Shown: piece after piece, positions 53,369-63,287 of the stretch
Layout of the letters: every line of letters starts with the position of its first letter
How positions within the stretch are numbered: the first letter of the stretch is position 1
NCBI GenBank assembly: GCA_015061745.1
Contig: SUWB01000003.1
Location: forward strand, 62,001 to 126,000
Length of the DNA: 64,000 bases
From: Lentisphaerota bacterium
GTDB taxonomy: Bacteria > Verrucomicrobiota > Lentisphaeria > Victivallales > Victivallaceae
Direction of reading: 5' to 3'
Notes under the pieces: generated by a model
The model's input: the letters and a program-made list of their open reading frames with translations, nothing else
Database searches by the model: none
Told to the model about the DNA's origin: nothing
Position numbers and translations under genes: made by a program

Positions 53369-53782
53369 TTAATTCTCACGGGCCAGGAATTTGCAGCGCA
53401 CGCAGAGTTTGTTGGCAGCGCGGCTCATAGCTTCCTTGGCAATGTTTTCACTGCAGCCTGAAATTTCGAACAGGATACGACCGGGCAGAACCGGAGCGAC
53501 CCAACCTTCAACAGCACCTTTTCCCTTGCCCATACGGACTTCAAGAGGCTTCTTGGTGAAAGAGCGATACGGAAACATCCGGATCCACACTTTGCCGCGA
53601 CGCTTCAGGTGACGGTTGATAGCCACACGGGCTGCTTCGATCTGATTATTGGTGATGTACCCACGGGTCAGCGTCTGGAGAGCGAAATCGCCGAAATCCA
53701 ATTTATTATTGGTAGTGGCGAGGCCTCCGTTATTTCCGCGCTGAACCTTTCTGTACTTTACCCTTTTTGGCATTAACGGCAT
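53369..53782 (-). CDS. rplP: Large-subunit ribosomal protein uL16
   Basis: 137 residues. [16 protein letters not shown] and [20 protein letters not shown] identify L16. It supports A-site tRNA and factor binding. The start at 53782 is favoured because GGAGG lies about 9 bases upstream, inside the Glu codons of rpsC. The gene therefore overlaps the end of rpsC by 53 bases in another frame. An ATG three codons later would shorten the overlap to 44. Confidence 0.95.
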   Translation of the reverse strand: MPLMPKRVKYRKVQRGNNGGLATTNNKLDFGDFALQTLTRGYITNNQIEAARVAINRHLKRRGKVWIRMFPYRSFTKKPLEVRMGKGKGAVEGWVAPVLPGRILFEISGCSENIAKEAMSRAANKLCVRCKFLAREN

Positions 53783-54437
53783 TTTCTTCTTCCTCCAGGG
53801 ATTCCTTATGGCAAATCCAAACCTTCACACCGATTTTACCGGCCTGAGTGTTGGCATCGACGTAGCCGTAATCAATATTGGCCTTCAGAGTATGAAGGGG
53901 AATACGGCCTTCCTTATACTGTTCCTCGCGGGCGAGTTCTGCGCCACCGAGACGGCCGGCGCAATTGATTTTGATACCATCGGCACCATTATCCATCGCA
54001 AGCTGAATAGCACGTTTCATCGCACGGCGGAAACCGATACGACGTTCGAGCTGCTGAGCGATGCTTTCGGCCACCAGCTGAGCATTGGTCTCAGCGCGGC
54101 GGACCTCAACGATGTCCACGAACACCTCTTTACCGGCGGCCAACTTGGCGAGGGCGACGCGAAGTGCTTCGAGATCCTCACCTTTTTTGCCGACCAGAAC
54201 ACCGGGGCGAGCGGAGTGAATAGTAACACGCACTCTGCTGGCGAAGCGTTCGATCTGAATACGTGCAATAGCAGCGGCAGGACGCATCTCACGGATGCGG
54301 GCGCGGATCTGAAGATCCTCCTGCAGCCAGTCACCGAACAAAGTACGTCCGGCGTTTTTCTTATCGGCGAACCAGCGTGATTCCCAGTTATGGTTCAACG
54401 CAGTTCTGAGACCGATCGGATTGACTTTCTGTCCCAC
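53730..54437 (-). CDS. rpsC: Small-subunit ribosomal protein uS3
   Basis: 235 residues. [20 protein letters not shown] begins the protein. The KH domain reads [17 protein letters not shown], and the end of the core contains [14 protein letters not shown]. It binds the head of the 30S subunit and has mRNA helicase function. Its last 17 residues are Lys-rich and are encoded in the overlap with rplP. Confidence 0.97.
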   Translation of the reverse strand: MGQKVNPIGLRTALNHNWESRWFADKKNAGRTLFGDWLQEDLQIRARIREMRPAAAIARIQIERFASRVRVTIHSARPGVLVGKKGEDLEALRVALAKLAAGKEVFVDIVEVRRAETNAQLVAESIAQQLERRIGFRRAMKRAIQLAMDNGADGIKINCAGRLGGAELAREEQYKEGRIPLHTLKANIDYGYVDANTQAGKIGVKVWICHKESLEEEENAVNAKKGKVQKGSARK

Positions 54438-54448
54438 GATTCGATTCC

Positions 54449-54784
54449 TTATTGATTGTCGGTCAGAATGACTTCAAAATGACTGGTCCGTTTCCGGATA
54501 CGACCGGCCGATCCCCGCGCTTTCGGACGAAAACGCTTGATGATGGGGCCCGGACTCACCAACGCTGCTTTGACTGTCAGCAGCTTGCGGTTTACATCGC
54601 AGTTGTTTTCAGCGTTTGCCACTGCAGAACGCAGAGTGTCACCGATGAGAGCAGCCGCCTTACGGGGGCTCAGATCGACGATGGCAAGTGCTTCAACTGC
54701 ACTTTTTCCCTGGATCAGGCGGGAGACATGCCGCGCCTTTTCAGGAGAAATCCGCACGTTTTTGGTTAAAGCTCTAACTTCCAT
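54449..54784 (-). CDS. rplV: Large-subunit ribosomal protein uL22
   Basis: 111 residues from the ATG at 54784, chosen by homology to the family start ([20 protein letters not shown]); a TTG 13 codons earlier is unlikely. [20 protein letters not shown] is the tunnel-hairpin end, site of macrolide resistance changes in other species. It is the first gene of this ribosomal operon: rpsS, rplB and the rest of the S10 cluster are not upstream. A weak AAGGAAAA lies at long spacing. Confidence 0.95.
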   Translation of the reverse strand: MEVRALTKNVRISPEKARHVSRLIQGKSAVEALAIVDLSPRKAAALIGDTLRSAVANAENNCDVNRKLLTVKAALVSPGPIIKRFRPKARGSAGRIRKRTSHFEVILTDNQ

Positions 54785-54832
54785 AATCTTAACATTTTTC
54801 CTTTTTGCATCAGCCGGCTTCAAGTTTCCCCT

Positions 54833-55018
54833 TCACCTGAAGAGGAACCCCGGCTCAAAAGAGTCCACCCGGCTGACCGGGTTTTTCCGGCTGCTGCCGA
54901 CTTTGAACTTCGGACGGTTGCGATTCTTCCCTTTGATCCGTTTTCGCACTTGCTCCCCGCCGGGAGCCGGATCTAAACCGCGGTGTCCTCGATTCTCTTT
55001 CGGACGGGCCGGATACAT
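54833..55018 (-). CDS. Possible small basic protein or leader peptide before rplV
   Basis: 61 codons from an ATG at 55018 with AGAGGA 6 bases upstream. The product is very basic and rich in Arg, Lys, Gly and Pro (VRKRIKGKNRNRPKFKVGSS). It does not match rpsS, rplB or any ribosomal protein I know, so it may be a leader peptide, a lineage-specific protein or chance. It ends 48 bases before rplV. Confidence 0.3.
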   Translation of the reverse strand: MYPARPKENRGHRGLDPAPGGEQVRKRIKGKNRNRPKFKVGSSRKNPVSRVDSFEPGFLFR

Positions 55019-55309
55019 CAGAATTCCTCTTTTTGCTGCTTCCCGACAGCTCAAAGTCTCTTTCTGATGCCCGCACAACTTTCCAACTTTGCTTTTCTTC
55101 AACCTTTCGTAAGGAGAAAGGTCTTCAAAAAAAACATCATCTTCAACTTGTGCTTTTGCGGTTTTACCCTCGGCTCAACAGAGCCGCCAAATCCCCGGCA
55201 AACAGTTCAGCATCAACCATTTTCCGAGAATTTGCCGGCTGCGCTATGAGTCTCAGACAAACCAGCAAAACACTCAATCACAAGCATATTCTATACTTGC
55301 AATTTCCAT

Positions 55310-55338
55310 AATATAGCACAAAAGTGCCATATAATCAA
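55310..55338 (-). promoter_or_regulatory. Likely promoter of the ribosomal-protein operon
   Basis: On the minus strand TTGATT (55333-55338) and TATATT (55310-55315) lie 17 bases apart. The spacer includes GCAC-AAAA-GTGC, a short palindrome. It would give a leader of roughly 500 bases before rplV. Confidence 0.5.
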
Positions 55339-55744
55339 ATGATTTTTTAAAAAAAATCCTGATTTTCTTGAACCCCAAAGACAAGGCCGCCCTAAAATCA
55401 ATGAGGCAGCCCTGTTTTATCTGTAACAACTCCAACCGTATAAGATCTTACTTTTGGAAAAAATCAGACAGTGACAACTGGGATAAAGTTTTTTTGACCG
55501 CAGGAGTATGTATCCCGGGATTTCCGTAAGGAGCCGCATATTCGATTTTTCCCATTTATTCAGAATGATCGGCTTCTTTTCGATCATCCTGACACCTTTG
55601 CCCCGGGCGGAAACCCCCTCTTGACTGTGCATTTCACTTTTGAACAGATCAGATAATCGTCGATCACATAATCAAAAGTTATACCCGGCAGTAAGGGGCA
55701 TTGATTTCGCTGAATTGCAAGCCCAAAGCAATTTTTACTTTATT

Positions 55745-57103
55745 TTATTCGTACCTCAAAGCCTCGATGGGATCCAGTTTGGAGGCTTTCCAGGCCGGAT
55801 AGAAACCAAAGACAACGCCGACAAAAACCGATACGCCCACTGCGGCAATAACGGCTCCGGGACTGGATTCGATGGGCCACTTCAGGTAATGATTGATGAG
55901 AACGGCTGTTCCGTGTCCGGTAAGGATACCGATAATACCCCCCACCAGACAGAGAATAATGGATTCCACAAGAAACTGTTTCAATATATCTGAAGATCTT
56001 GCCCCGACAGCCATACGCAATCCGATCTCGCGGGTTCTTTCGGTAACAGAGACCAGCATAATATTCATAATGCCCACACCGCCGACAACGAGAGACAGCA
56101 GTGCCACTCCCAAAAGCAGATTGGTCATCAGCATCGTGGTGCTGTTGAGCATCGACATAAAGTCACTGGAATTCCGGATCCGGAAGTCATCATCTTCCAT
56201 AGGACGGAGCCGATGACGTTCACGAAGCAGGGCTGTGATCTCCTTTTCAGCCTGTTTCACTTTGGAAGGAGTGGACGCCGAAAAGACGATCTGGTCAATA
56301 TAGGTGAATTTCGGAATCAGCAGTTTGTCAGTGGTAAGGCTGGCATCCTGTTCCGGATAAAGGGCCACCCCCGTCGCAGGATAAAGTTCACTGGGTTTTG
56401 AAGCAGGAGTACTTTTGGTACTGGTGGCAGTTCCTGTTCTGCGTCCTGTAATACGCATACGGATAGTTGTCCAGGGAGCAAGCAGCACATCATCTTCATC
56501 CATACCCATCATATTGGACCCTTTGGAGTGAAGCACCCCCACAACCTTGAAGGCCACATCCCGGATCCGCAATTCACAGTCAATGGGAGAGACATTCCCG
56601 AAAAGTTCCCGGACGACCGTGGCTCCCACCAGACAGACGCGGGCGTTGGTTTCGACCTCCTCCTGAGTGAAGCTGCGTCCCTCGGCGATCCGCCAGTTTC
56701 TGATAGGAAGATAATCGGGCGACACACCGTAGATCCACTGGGGGACCCAGTTGCTGTTGCCGAAAATCAACTGCTGCGAGGAAGCACGGACAACAGGAGA
56801 ATAATAAAGAACACTCGGACACTCCCTGCCTACTGCTTCAGCGTCGGCGGGCGTCAGTGAAACACGGGATCCGTAGCCCATTGCCACACCGCCCCGGCGG
56901 AGCCACCCGGGCAGGATCAATCCGGTATTGGCTCCCATTTTTTCAATGGTGGTACGCACAGAAGTTTTGGATCCGTTACCGATTTCCATCATCGTGATGA
57001 CGGCAGCAATACCAATGACGATGCCCAAAGTGGTAAGCAAAGCACGGGTGGGGTTCCGTTTCAAAGCTTTGAGGGCGGTGATTATTGTATTGAGAAAATT
57101 CAT
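55745..57103 (-). CDS. MacB-type ABC transporter permease
   Basis: 452 residues. An N-terminal membrane helix ([20 protein letters not shown]) is followed by a large periplasmic MacB_PCD domain (about 50-270) and the FtsX domain with three helices near 325-430 ([25 protein letters not shown] motif). Such permeases work by mechanotransmission with an adaptor and an outer-membrane channel; exported substrates include peptides, lipids and antibiotics. Its start overlaps the end of the ATPase gene. The ATPase is a separate protein here, not fused as in E. coli MacB. Confidence 0.92.
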   Translation of the reverse strand: MNFLNTIITALKALKRNPTRALLTTLGIVIGIAAVITMMEIGNGSKTSVRTTIEKMGANTGLILPGWLRRGGVAMGYGSRVSLTPADAEAVGRECPSVLYYSPVVRASSQQLIFGNSNWVPQWIYGVSPDYLPIRNWRIAEGRSFTQEEVETNARVCLVGATVVRELFGNVSPIDCELRIRDVAFKVVGVLHSKGSNMMGMDEDDVLLAPWTTIRMRITGRRTGTATSTKSTPASKPSELYPATGVALYPEQDASLTTDKLLIPKFTYIDQIVFSASTPSKVKQAEKEITALLRERHRLRPMEDDDFRIRNSSDFMSMLNSTTMLMTNLLLGVALLSLVVGGVGIMNIMLVSVTERTREIGLRMAVGARSSDILKQFLVESIILCLVGGIIGILTGHGTAVLINHYLKWPIESSPGAVIAAVGVSVFVGVVFGFYPAWKASKLDPIEALRYE

Positions 57104-57798
57104 TTGAATCCTCCGTCAACGACCAAACCGTCCGAAACCCGGATCACCCGCTTGGCACAGCTGGCGATCTCGTCGGAGTGGGTCACAAGAATAATAGTGA
57201 TTCCTTCAGCATTGAGCGCGTCGAACATTTCCATAACTTCCACAGAGGTCTTGGAGTCAAGGTTGCCCGTGGGTTCGTCTGCAAAAAGCAGAGGAGGACG
57301 GTTGACCAGAGCCCGGGCAATGGCCACCCGCTGCTGCTGACCGCCGGAAAGCTGGGAAGGGTGATGCTGGGCACGTTCAGTCAGTCCCACCTGTTCCAAT
57401 GCTTCCATCCCCCTGCGGCGGCGTTCCCGGGCTGAAAGTCCTCCGGCAGTGTAAGCCAGAGGCATAATCACATTTTCAAGAGCACTGGTCCGGGGAAGCA
57501 GATTGAAGCTCTGGAACACAAAGCCGATCTTTTTGTTCCGGATCAGCGCACGCCGGTCACCGGAAGCCCTGCCCAGTTCCTCTCCTTCAAGCAGATAATC
57601 TCCTGAAGTGGGACGGTCAAGGCAGCCGAGAATATTCATCAGGGTGCTTTTTCCCGAACCGGAAGCCCCCATAAGGGCCACATAGTCACCTTTGTTTATT
57701 TCAAGGGAGATGCCTTTGAGCACAGGAACAGACAACTCCTCAAGAAAATAGGTTTTGGTGATATCTTTAAGTTCTATAAGCTTGTTCACTTTGATCAC
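57100..57798 (-). CDS. ABC transporter ATPase, MacB/LolD type
   Basis: 232 residues. Walker A is GASGSGKST, the signature is [15 protein letters not shown], Walker B is [15 protein letters not shown], and the switch His lies in LVTHSDEIA. It powers the adjacent FtsX-type permease. The start is GTG at 57798, overlapping the adaptor stop (GTGA); this agrees with the tight operon but a second GTG three codons later is possible. Confidence 0.93.
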   Translation of the reverse strand: MIKVNKLIELKDITKTYFLEELSVPVLKGISLEINKGDYVALMGASGSGKSTLMNILGCLDRPTSGDYLLEGEELGRASGDRRALIRNKKIGFVFQSFNLLPRTSALENVIMPLAYTAGGLSARERRRRGMEALEQVGLTERAQHHPSQLSGGQQQRVAIARALVNRPPLLFADEPTGNLDSKTSVEVMEMFDALNAEGITIILVTHSDEIASCAKRVIRVSDGLVVDGGFK

Positions 57799-59141
57799 CG
57801 TGCGCCGCCCTGAGTCCGTCCGGGATTGAGATTCCGGCGTTTGATCTGCGGCATCTTGGGCATAAAGGGACTGCCGCCTGCGGGGGCCTTTTTCTTCAAT
57901 GCAGGAGTTTCAACAGCAGTGCCGTTAATGACTTCGTCCCCCTCTTTGAGCGTTCCTGCCATCAGTTCTGCACTGCCGGAACTGACCAGACCGACTTTGA
58001 CCTTTACCGGTTTGAGTCCTGCTTCAGAAGCGACCCAGAGCACTCTTTCACCGCCCCGCCGGAGAGAAAGCAGCTGCGGCAGCTCTTTCTGATATTCAGG
58101 AGCCACCATAGCAGGTTCGGGCTGGAAACGCAGTGCCGCATTGGAAACGGTCATCACATTCTCCCGGCTGGCTTTGATGAAACGCACATTGGCAGTCAGA
58201 TAAGGCAGCAGTTTACCGTCTTTGTTATCAGTGGCAATCTCGACCACATAGGTCACGACGTTCTGGGACATTGTGGCGTTGAGGCGCACTTTGTGGACGG
58301 TCCCCCGGAATCTTCTGCCGGGGAAGGTGTCAACGGTAAAAATCACAGGCATACCCGGTTTGATATCACCGATATCAGCTTCATTGACTGAAGCCCAGAC
58401 CTGCATTTTTTTCAGGTCTTTGGCAATCAGAAAGATACTTGAAGCACTCATATTGGAAACCACCGTCTGACCGATACTGACACGGCGGTCAATGATGACA
58501 CCGTCCACAGGAGAGGTGATGACGCAGTAATTCAAGTTCCGTTCCGCTTTCAAAAGAGAGGCTTCAGCAGAAGCCAGCTGAGACTGGGCCTGAGCCAGAG
58601 AAGCTTCGCTCACACCGATACGGGCTTTGGCTGAACGGAACTGAGCCAGAGCTTCATCGTAGTCGCTGCGGCTCATAGCCTTTTTGGGGAAAAGTTCTTT
58701 GGCTCGGCTCCAGTTCTGTTCTGCAAGAAGCAGATCGGCCTTGGTTACAGCAATATTGGCCTGAGCACTCTTGATTGCAGCCTGAGCCTGCAGTTTGGCG
58801 GCTTTGGCCTGACGGACTTCTGCTTCATAAAGCACATCGTCGATCCGGGCCAACACCATTCCGGCAGTGATCCGTGAACCGTAGTCGATACTCTTGCCGT
58901 CGGCATCAAGACCAAAGGTCATAATCTTGCCATTGACCTGAGCACCCACGTTGATCAGTTCTTCAGGTTCGATAGTTCCGGAAGCACTGATGGTACTGCG
59001 TAAATCTCCGCGGGAGATCTTTTCGGTTTTGAAAACAAGTTTTTCCCGAGGGGCGTTGTAATGGCGGTAGAGGGCCACGCTGCCCCAGCCGAGGAGTCCG
59101 AGAATGACCACAATAATAACAATGGTTAAAATACGTTTCAT
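57795..59141 (-). CDS. MacA/HlyD-type periplasmic adaptor
   Basis: 448 residues from the ATG at 59141; AAGGAG lies 13 bases upstream. A single N-terminal membrane anchor (ILTIVIIVVILGLLGWGSVA) is followed by the first half of the lipoyl domain (ISASGTIEPEELINVGAQVN), a helical hairpin (about 115-205), the second lipoyl half (VITSPVDGVIIDRRVSIGQT) and a beta-barrel. It bridges the inner-membrane MacB-like pump to an outer-membrane channel. No TolC gene is in the window. It is the first gene of the three-gene exporter operon. Confidence 0.92.
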   Translation of the reverse strand: MKRILTIVIIVVILGLLGWGSVALYRHYNAPREKLVFKTEKISRGDLRSTISASGTIEPEELINVGAQVNGKIMTFGLDADGKSIDYGSRITAGMVLARIDDVLYEAEVRQAKAAKLQAQAAIKSAQANIAVTKADLLLAEQNWSRAKELFPKKAMSRSDYDEALAQFRSAKARIGVSEASLAQAQSQLASAEASLLKAERNLNYCVITSPVDGVIIDRRVSIGQTVVSNMSASSIFLIAKDLKKMQVWASVNEADIGDIKPGMPVIFTVDTFPGRRFRGTVHKVRLNATMSQNVVTYVVEIATDNKDGKLLPYLTANVRFIKASRENVMTVSNAALRFQPEPAMVAPEYQKELPQLLSLRRGGERVLWVASEAGLKPVKVKVGLVSSGSAELMAGTLKEGDEVINGTAVETPALKKKAPAGGSPFMPKMPQIKRRNLNPGRTQGGAR

Positions 59142-59216
59142 TTTTCTGCAATTTCTCCTTTTTGCATTGACATTCAAAAACAGAATATTTTTTATAACTT
59201 TATGTATGCTAAAACG

Positions 59217-59248
59217 AAAAAAACAGCCTGTTTATTGTACAGCTGCTG
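59217..59248 (-). terminator. Terminator after the lipoprotein gene
   Basis: On the minus strand CAGC-AG-CTGT pairs with ACAG-GCTG (AG bulged) and runs into seven T. The left arm overlaps the last codons of the lipoprotein gene. Confidence 0.7.
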
Positions 59249-59828
59249 CTTTTTTATCACTTTTTTGCGGTTTTTCCGGCCGTTTTCCCGGTAATATGGT
59301 GATATAGCTTTCCGGTGCGCTCACATCGACCGATTTGAGATTGAGGGACCCTTTGACAAAGAAACGGCGTTCAGTTCCGGGAGTTACAATGAGATTACTG
59401 ATAAAATCCAGTCTGGAACTGACAAAAATCCGCTCCCCCGGCTTGAGCGTAACAGGATAACGCCAGACAGGACGCTTCACCGGAATCGAAACATCAAGCC
59501 ACATTGAGGGATCCGGTTTCTGTGTTCCCGGCAGCCAGACCTGACACTGGATTTTCAGATTGTTGGGGTCAAATTTGTACCACTCCGGAATGCGGAGAGC
59601 TTTCTTGCCCCGGTTGCACAGAATGAAGGTCAGCTCAGCAGGGTAGCCGGCTTTGAACTTACGGGTCCCGGAACTGAGCTCAAGAGTCAGATCATAATCT
59701 TTAAGCTTGGGATAGTTGACCTTATCCTTGAAACCGAATCCCCATTTTTTAGTGTATTCGACCTCCTGCTGGACACAACCGGCACAGAATACGAGACAGA
59801 AAAAGGCAAAAAAAGCTGTGTATTTCAT
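59232..59828 (-). CDS. Lipoprotein of unknown function
   Basis: 198 residues. The signal peptide ends in the lipobox VFCAGC, so Cys18 is probably lipidated. The mature part is strand-rich, with a Gly/Pro-containing segment (LTFILCNRGKKALRIPEWYK) as in Ig-like immunoglobulin/DUF-type envelope domains, and ends in a Lys/Ala-rich tail. No family was recognised. It begins 2 bases after the dnaG stop, so it is coupled to dnaG although a functional link is not evident. Confidence 0.75.
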   Translation of the reverse strand: MKYTAFFAFFCLVFCAGCVQQEVEYTKKWGFGFKDKVNYPKLKDYDLTLELSSGTRKFKAGYPAELTFILCNRGKKALRIPEWYKFDPNNLKIQCQVWLPGTQKPDPSMWLDVSIPVKRPVWRYPVTLKPGERIFVSSRLDFISNLIVTPGTERRFFVKGSLNLKSVDVSAPESYITILPGKRPEKPQKSDKKAAAVQ

Positions 59829-59830
59829 TT

Positions 59831-61630
59831 TTATTTTGAAAACTCCTTAAGTTGTTTCATTAATTCAAAGCGTCGTTCCGGATCATTGCAGGAACGTATT
59901 TCGGCCATAATTTCTGCATAACGCCGCCGTTTATAGATGCGTATAAGCTCACTGACGGAATCAGTAAGAGCTTTTTCGGGATCACTGAAAACAGGAGGCT
60001 TAATAAGAAGTTTCCCCAGTTCCTCATCGTTGTTTTCGGTAAGCATATTATTCAAAGCAGCAGCAATATCTTCCTCGGATTCACCTCCGGCGGCACCGGC
60101 CAGAAGCAGATTGAGAGCCCGGCAAAGCAGACTTTCCCCCTCAAGGGTTTCCGGCGGAAGCAAATCACAGATTTCCCGGGCATTGTCCTGAGAAGCAACT
60201 GCCAAAGCAAAAAGTGTCAGCAAAGTTGAACGCTCAGGTGAAACCCGCACCACAGAAGCGGGAGCAGGCGTTTCAACAGAAGGCTGCTTGCTGAAATCGA
60301 CAATTCTGCGTTCTTTGTTCCGCCGTGCCCGCAATTCGGAATAAAGAGCTTCTTCACTGACTTGCAATAAAGCGGCACCTTCACGGATATAGGTCTCAAG
60401 TTCAATAGGATTCTTGAGCAAAGCAAAAAGAGACACCATAAAGGCTGCCGCCTGCCCCCGGCCTACGGGAGTACTCATATCATAAAGACCGGGAAGCTGA
60501 TTTCTGAACTGTTCCAACCAGGGGATACCGGCATTAACGGCGGCGGCAACGGCTTCAGCTCCGCCGTGAGAATAAAGTTCGTCCGGATCTTTGCCTCCCG
60601 GAATGGGAATCATTCTGATAGAAACAGACAGAGGCAGCAAATATTCCAATGCCCGTAAAAAGGCCTTCTGACCGGCTCCGTCTGAGTCAAAACAAAGATT
60701 CACCGTATCGGCATAGCGTTTGAGAAGTTTTGCCTGATCCGGTGTAAAAGCAGTCCCAAGAGGAGCCACAGCATTGGTGAAACCGGCCCGGTGCATAGCG
60801 ATGGTATCCATCTGTCCTTCACACAGGATCACAGTACGCTCTTTTGCAATGGCTTCTCTGGCCTGAGGCAGTGCGTAAAGAAGCATTCCTTTTTTGAAAA
60901 CCAGCGTTTCAGGCGTATTGACATATTTCCGGCCGTCAGCAGGTTTGGGTTCCAGGCTCCGGGCACTGAAGCCCACGCCCCGGCCGTATTCATTTTGGAT
61001 AGCAAAAGTCAGACGGCCTGTAAAACGTTCATAAATGCGGCCGGATTCCTCTGATCTGCCGCAGATGCCGGCAGCTACCAGATCTTCGTCAGTAAATCCC
61101 AGATGACGGCCGTAGTTCAAGCAAAAATAACGTTCTTCAGGCAGAGCTCCGATAGAGAATTTATCGGCGATATCACGGGAAATACCCCGCTGCTGCAAGT
61201 AAATCCCCGCAGGGGAACGGGGGTTTTCTCTGAGAAAACGGACAAACAGATTTGAAAATTCTTCGTTGACCTTGAAAATTCTTTCTTTCTGGTCCCGCTT
61301 CATTCCGGCTGCGCCCGCATCATAATCACCTGTTTCCGGCAGAGGCACACCGCAACGCTGCGCCAGCTGCCGCACAGCATCAGGGAAAGAGATATTGTCG
61401 TGTTCCATAACAAATTTGAACACATCTCCGTCTTTTCCGCACCCGAAACAGTGGTAACGCTGCCACTTGCCTTCCACGTGAAACGAGGGAGTTTTTTCCT
61501 GATGAAAGGGGCACAAGCCAGTAAAAGAAGATGTACCGCTCCGCTTCAGCTGTACATAGTTGCCGATAAACTCTGCGATTTCACAGCGGCTGCGGATCTC
61601 CTCTATGATCTCCTGATTGAAACCGGCCAT
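59831..61630 (-). CDS. dnaG: DNA primase
   Basis: 599 residues. The CHC2 zinc finger is Cys40, His43, Cys61 and Cys64 (CPFHQEKTPSF, YHCFGCGKDGDVF). The catalytic TOPRIM domain begins VILCEGQMDTIAMHRAGF and includes the DSDGAGQKAFLRALE metal site. The C-terminal helicase-binding domain is about 450-599. It makes RNA primers at the fork. It is followed by a lipoprotein gene and preceded by a TPR lipoprotein gene (12-base gap). Confidence 0.96.
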   Translation of the reverse strand: MAGFNQEIIEEIRSRCEIAEFIGNYVQLKRSGTSSFTGLCPFHQEKTPSFHVEGKWQRYHCFGCGKDGDVFKFVMEHDNISFPDAVRQLAQRCGVPLPETGDYDAGAAGMKRDQKERIFKVNEEFSNLFVRFLRENPRSPAGIYLQQRGISRDIADKFSIGALPEERYFCLNYGRHLGFTDEDLVAAGICGRSEESGRIYERFTGRLTFAIQNEYGRGVGFSARSLEPKPADGRKYVNTPETLVFKKGMLLYALPQAREAIAKERTVILCEGQMDTIAMHRAGFTNAVAPLGTAFTPDQAKLLKRYADTVNLCFDSDGAGQKAFLRALEYLLPLSVSIRMIPIPGGKDPDELYSHGGAEAVAAAVNAGIPWLEQFRNQLPGLYDMSTPVGRGQAAAFMVSLFALLKNPIELETYIREGAALLQVSEEALYSELRARRNKERRIVDFSKQPSVETPAPASVVRVSPERSTLLTLFALAVASQDNAREICDLLPPETLEGESLLCRALNLLLAGAAGGESEEDIAAALNNMLTENNDEELGKLLIKPPVFSDPEKALTDSVSELIRIYKRRRYAEIMAEIRSCNDPERRFELMKQLKEFSK

Positions 61631-61642
61631 AGGACAGTCAGA

Positions 61643-62416
61643 TCACCTTTCAGCCAGGCGTTTCCGGGCCCGGTTCGTCCGGTTGACGGTACGCCGTTCT
61701 TCCGGAAAGGAAAGATAACGTTTGTAAGCTGACTTTGCCATATCATACTGCCGGTAGTAGCGGAACACGCCGCCCAATGCGCTAGTCAGCTCCGGATGAT
61801 CGGGGTAAGAGTTGAAAAGCCGGGTGTAAGCGGCAATGTTTCCTCTGTGGTCGCCGTTGTAGATCCGGACCATACGGGATTCAAATTCCAATTCAGGCGC
61901 ATTGGTCCAGCCGGGGAGCTTGCTCAATGCTGCCAGATATGAACTTTTTTGCCGCGGATTGTGAAGGTTGCACAAAAGCACCAGGGGCAGCGGGTGATCG
62001 CTGCGGATCCGGTTGGCTTTGATGAGCAGATTGATCGCTTCAGAACGGCGGAGTGCAGCACGCCGTTTTGAGGCATTGGTATTAAGCAGGGTATTACGGA
62101 CCGCATCAGAAACGTAGAGACGTCCCAGGGTGTAGACAGCAGCAAATGAATTACTGTCGATGACCACAGCTTTGTAGGCATTTTCGATTGCTTCATCAAG
62201 TCTGTCGAGTTTTTCACACACCAGTGCCCGCAAGATCAGAGCATTGATATTGTCGGGTGTTTTCAATATGGCTTCAGCAGAAGGACGGTCTGCTTTTGCC
62301 CATTCACCGGCCATAGCATATTTCAAAGCTGTATTCATAGGCTGCTCTTTTTGAGGAGAACAGCCGGCAAAGAAAAGTACACCTGACAACAACGGGATCA
62401 CAAACAACTTCAACAT
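61643..62416 (-). CDS. TPR-containing lipoprotein
   Basis: 257 residues from the ATG at 62416; a longer reading into the permease gene would hide the signal. The signal peptide ends in the lipobox LFFAGC, so Cys18 is probably lipidated. Helical repeats follow (INALILRALVCEKLDRLDEA, then IENAYKAVVIDSNSFAAVYT and YRQYDMAKSAYKRYLSF). It would be an envelope protein, perhaps a scaffold. It starts 4 bases after the stop of the metal permease gene, with an AGGAGG site inside that gene. Confidence 0.82.
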   Translation of the reverse strand: MLKLFVIPLLSGVLFFAGCSPQKEQPMNTALKYAMAGEWAKADRPSAEAILKTPDNINALILRALVCEKLDRLDEAIENAYKAVVIDSNSFAAVYTLGRLYVSDAVRNTLLNTNASKRRAALRRSEAINLLIKANRIRSDHPLPLVLLCNLHNPRQKSSYLAALSKLPGWTNAPELEFESRMVRIYNGDHRGNIAAYTRLFNSYPDHPELTSALGGVFRYYRQYDMAKSAYKRYLSFPEERRTVNRTNRARKRLAER

Positions 62417-62420
62417 ATCC

Positions 62421-63287
62421 TCAATTACCTCCTGCTGCGCTGCCTTCGTTTCTCCGGCGGGAACCTGTAAGCAATGATATAACATAAACCAGCACCGCCA
62501 CCAGTACAATTGCCGGACCTGAAGGCAGCGAAAAACAGAAACTCAGCACCAACCCGGCACTGATGAATAAAGCACTCAAGATACCGCTGCATACCATCAT
62601 CGACCAGAGATGACGTGTAAAACATCCGGCTGCCGCCGCAGGCAGAGTCAACAGCGCGATCACAAGAACAATTCCCACCACATTGATGAGCAGCACCACA
62701 GTCAACGAGGTAAGAATCAGCAGAACAAGGTAAAAAAGGGACGTCCTGACTCCCCGCAAAACGGCAAAAGTTCCGTCAAAACAGGTAGCCAGCAGGGGAT
62801 TGTAAAAGAGAATCGCCGGAATCAGAATCACAGCATCCAAAGCAAGAGTCATCCAGAGATCATTGGTCGTGACCAGCAGGATATTTCCGAACAGGAATCC
62901 CTGAAGATCCACATACCCGGGGGTTTTATCCAGAAAAAGCAATCCAAGCGACATTCCCAGTGCCCAGACGACTGCAATAACAGTATCTTCCCTTTCTCTG
63001 GCAGTCAGGCTGACGATCCCCACGATGATTGCCGCTGCCATAGCTCCGGCTATGGCTCCCACCGTGGCAGTACACCAGCTCCAAAGGAGAACCCGCTGCA
63101 AAAAGAGGGCGATTCCCACGCCCCCCAGAGCGGCGTGGGCTCCTGCTCCGGCAATACTTGAAATACGCCGGGTGACCACCAGTGTGCCGATAACGCCCAA
63201 AGCAGGACTTGCCAGAAGCCCCACAACAAGGGCAAGATGCAAAAAAGACATTTCTGGCTGAAAAAACTGCCGGATGAATTCAATCAT
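62421..63287 (-). CDS. ZnuB/MntB-type metal ABC transporter permease
   Basis: 288 residues with eight or nine hydrophobic segments. RRISSIAGAGAHAALGGVGIA matches the conserved ABC-3 family segment (S-DA-SHA-L-GVAL), and LLINVVGIVLVIALLTLPAAAA matches the later coupling region. It imports zinc, manganese or iron with the ATPase upstream; the metal cannot be told and the binding protein is not in the window. Its start overlaps the ATPase stop by 8 bases. Confidence 0.9.
   Translation of the reverse strand: MIEFIRQFFQPEMSFLHLALVVGLLASPALGVIGTLVVTRRISSIAGAGAHAALGGVGIALFLQRVLLWSWCTATVGAIAGAMAAAIIVGIVSLTAREREDTVIAVVWALGMSLGLLFLDKTPGYVDLQGFLFGNILLVTTNDLWMTLALDAVILIPAILFYNPLLATCFDGTFAVLRGVRTSLFYLVLLILTSLTVVLLINVVGIVLVIALLTLPAAAAGCFTRHLWSMMVCSGILSALFISAGLVLSFCFSLPSGPAIVLVAVLVYVISLLTGSRRRNEGSAAGGN

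Larger units (their letters stand above)
54785..55744. other. Long region upstream of rplV: possible leader, no secure gene
   Basis: The 960 bases between the MacB-like permease and rplV contain no securely recognised gene. Visible are a small basic frame (54833-55018), a likely promoter (55310-55338) that would give a leader of about 500 bases, and a wobble-rich stem GGGCTGCC/GGGCGGCC at about 55385-55412 that might end the ABC operon. A 56-residue frame starting at the ATG at 55584 shows no family features and is probably not a gene. Confidence 0.6.

Noticed and set aside
54833-55102. Remnant of rplB or rpsS upstream of rplV
   Set aside because: The basic frame was compared from memory with the C-termini of L2 and S19 and does not share their conserved Gly, His and Lys pattern.
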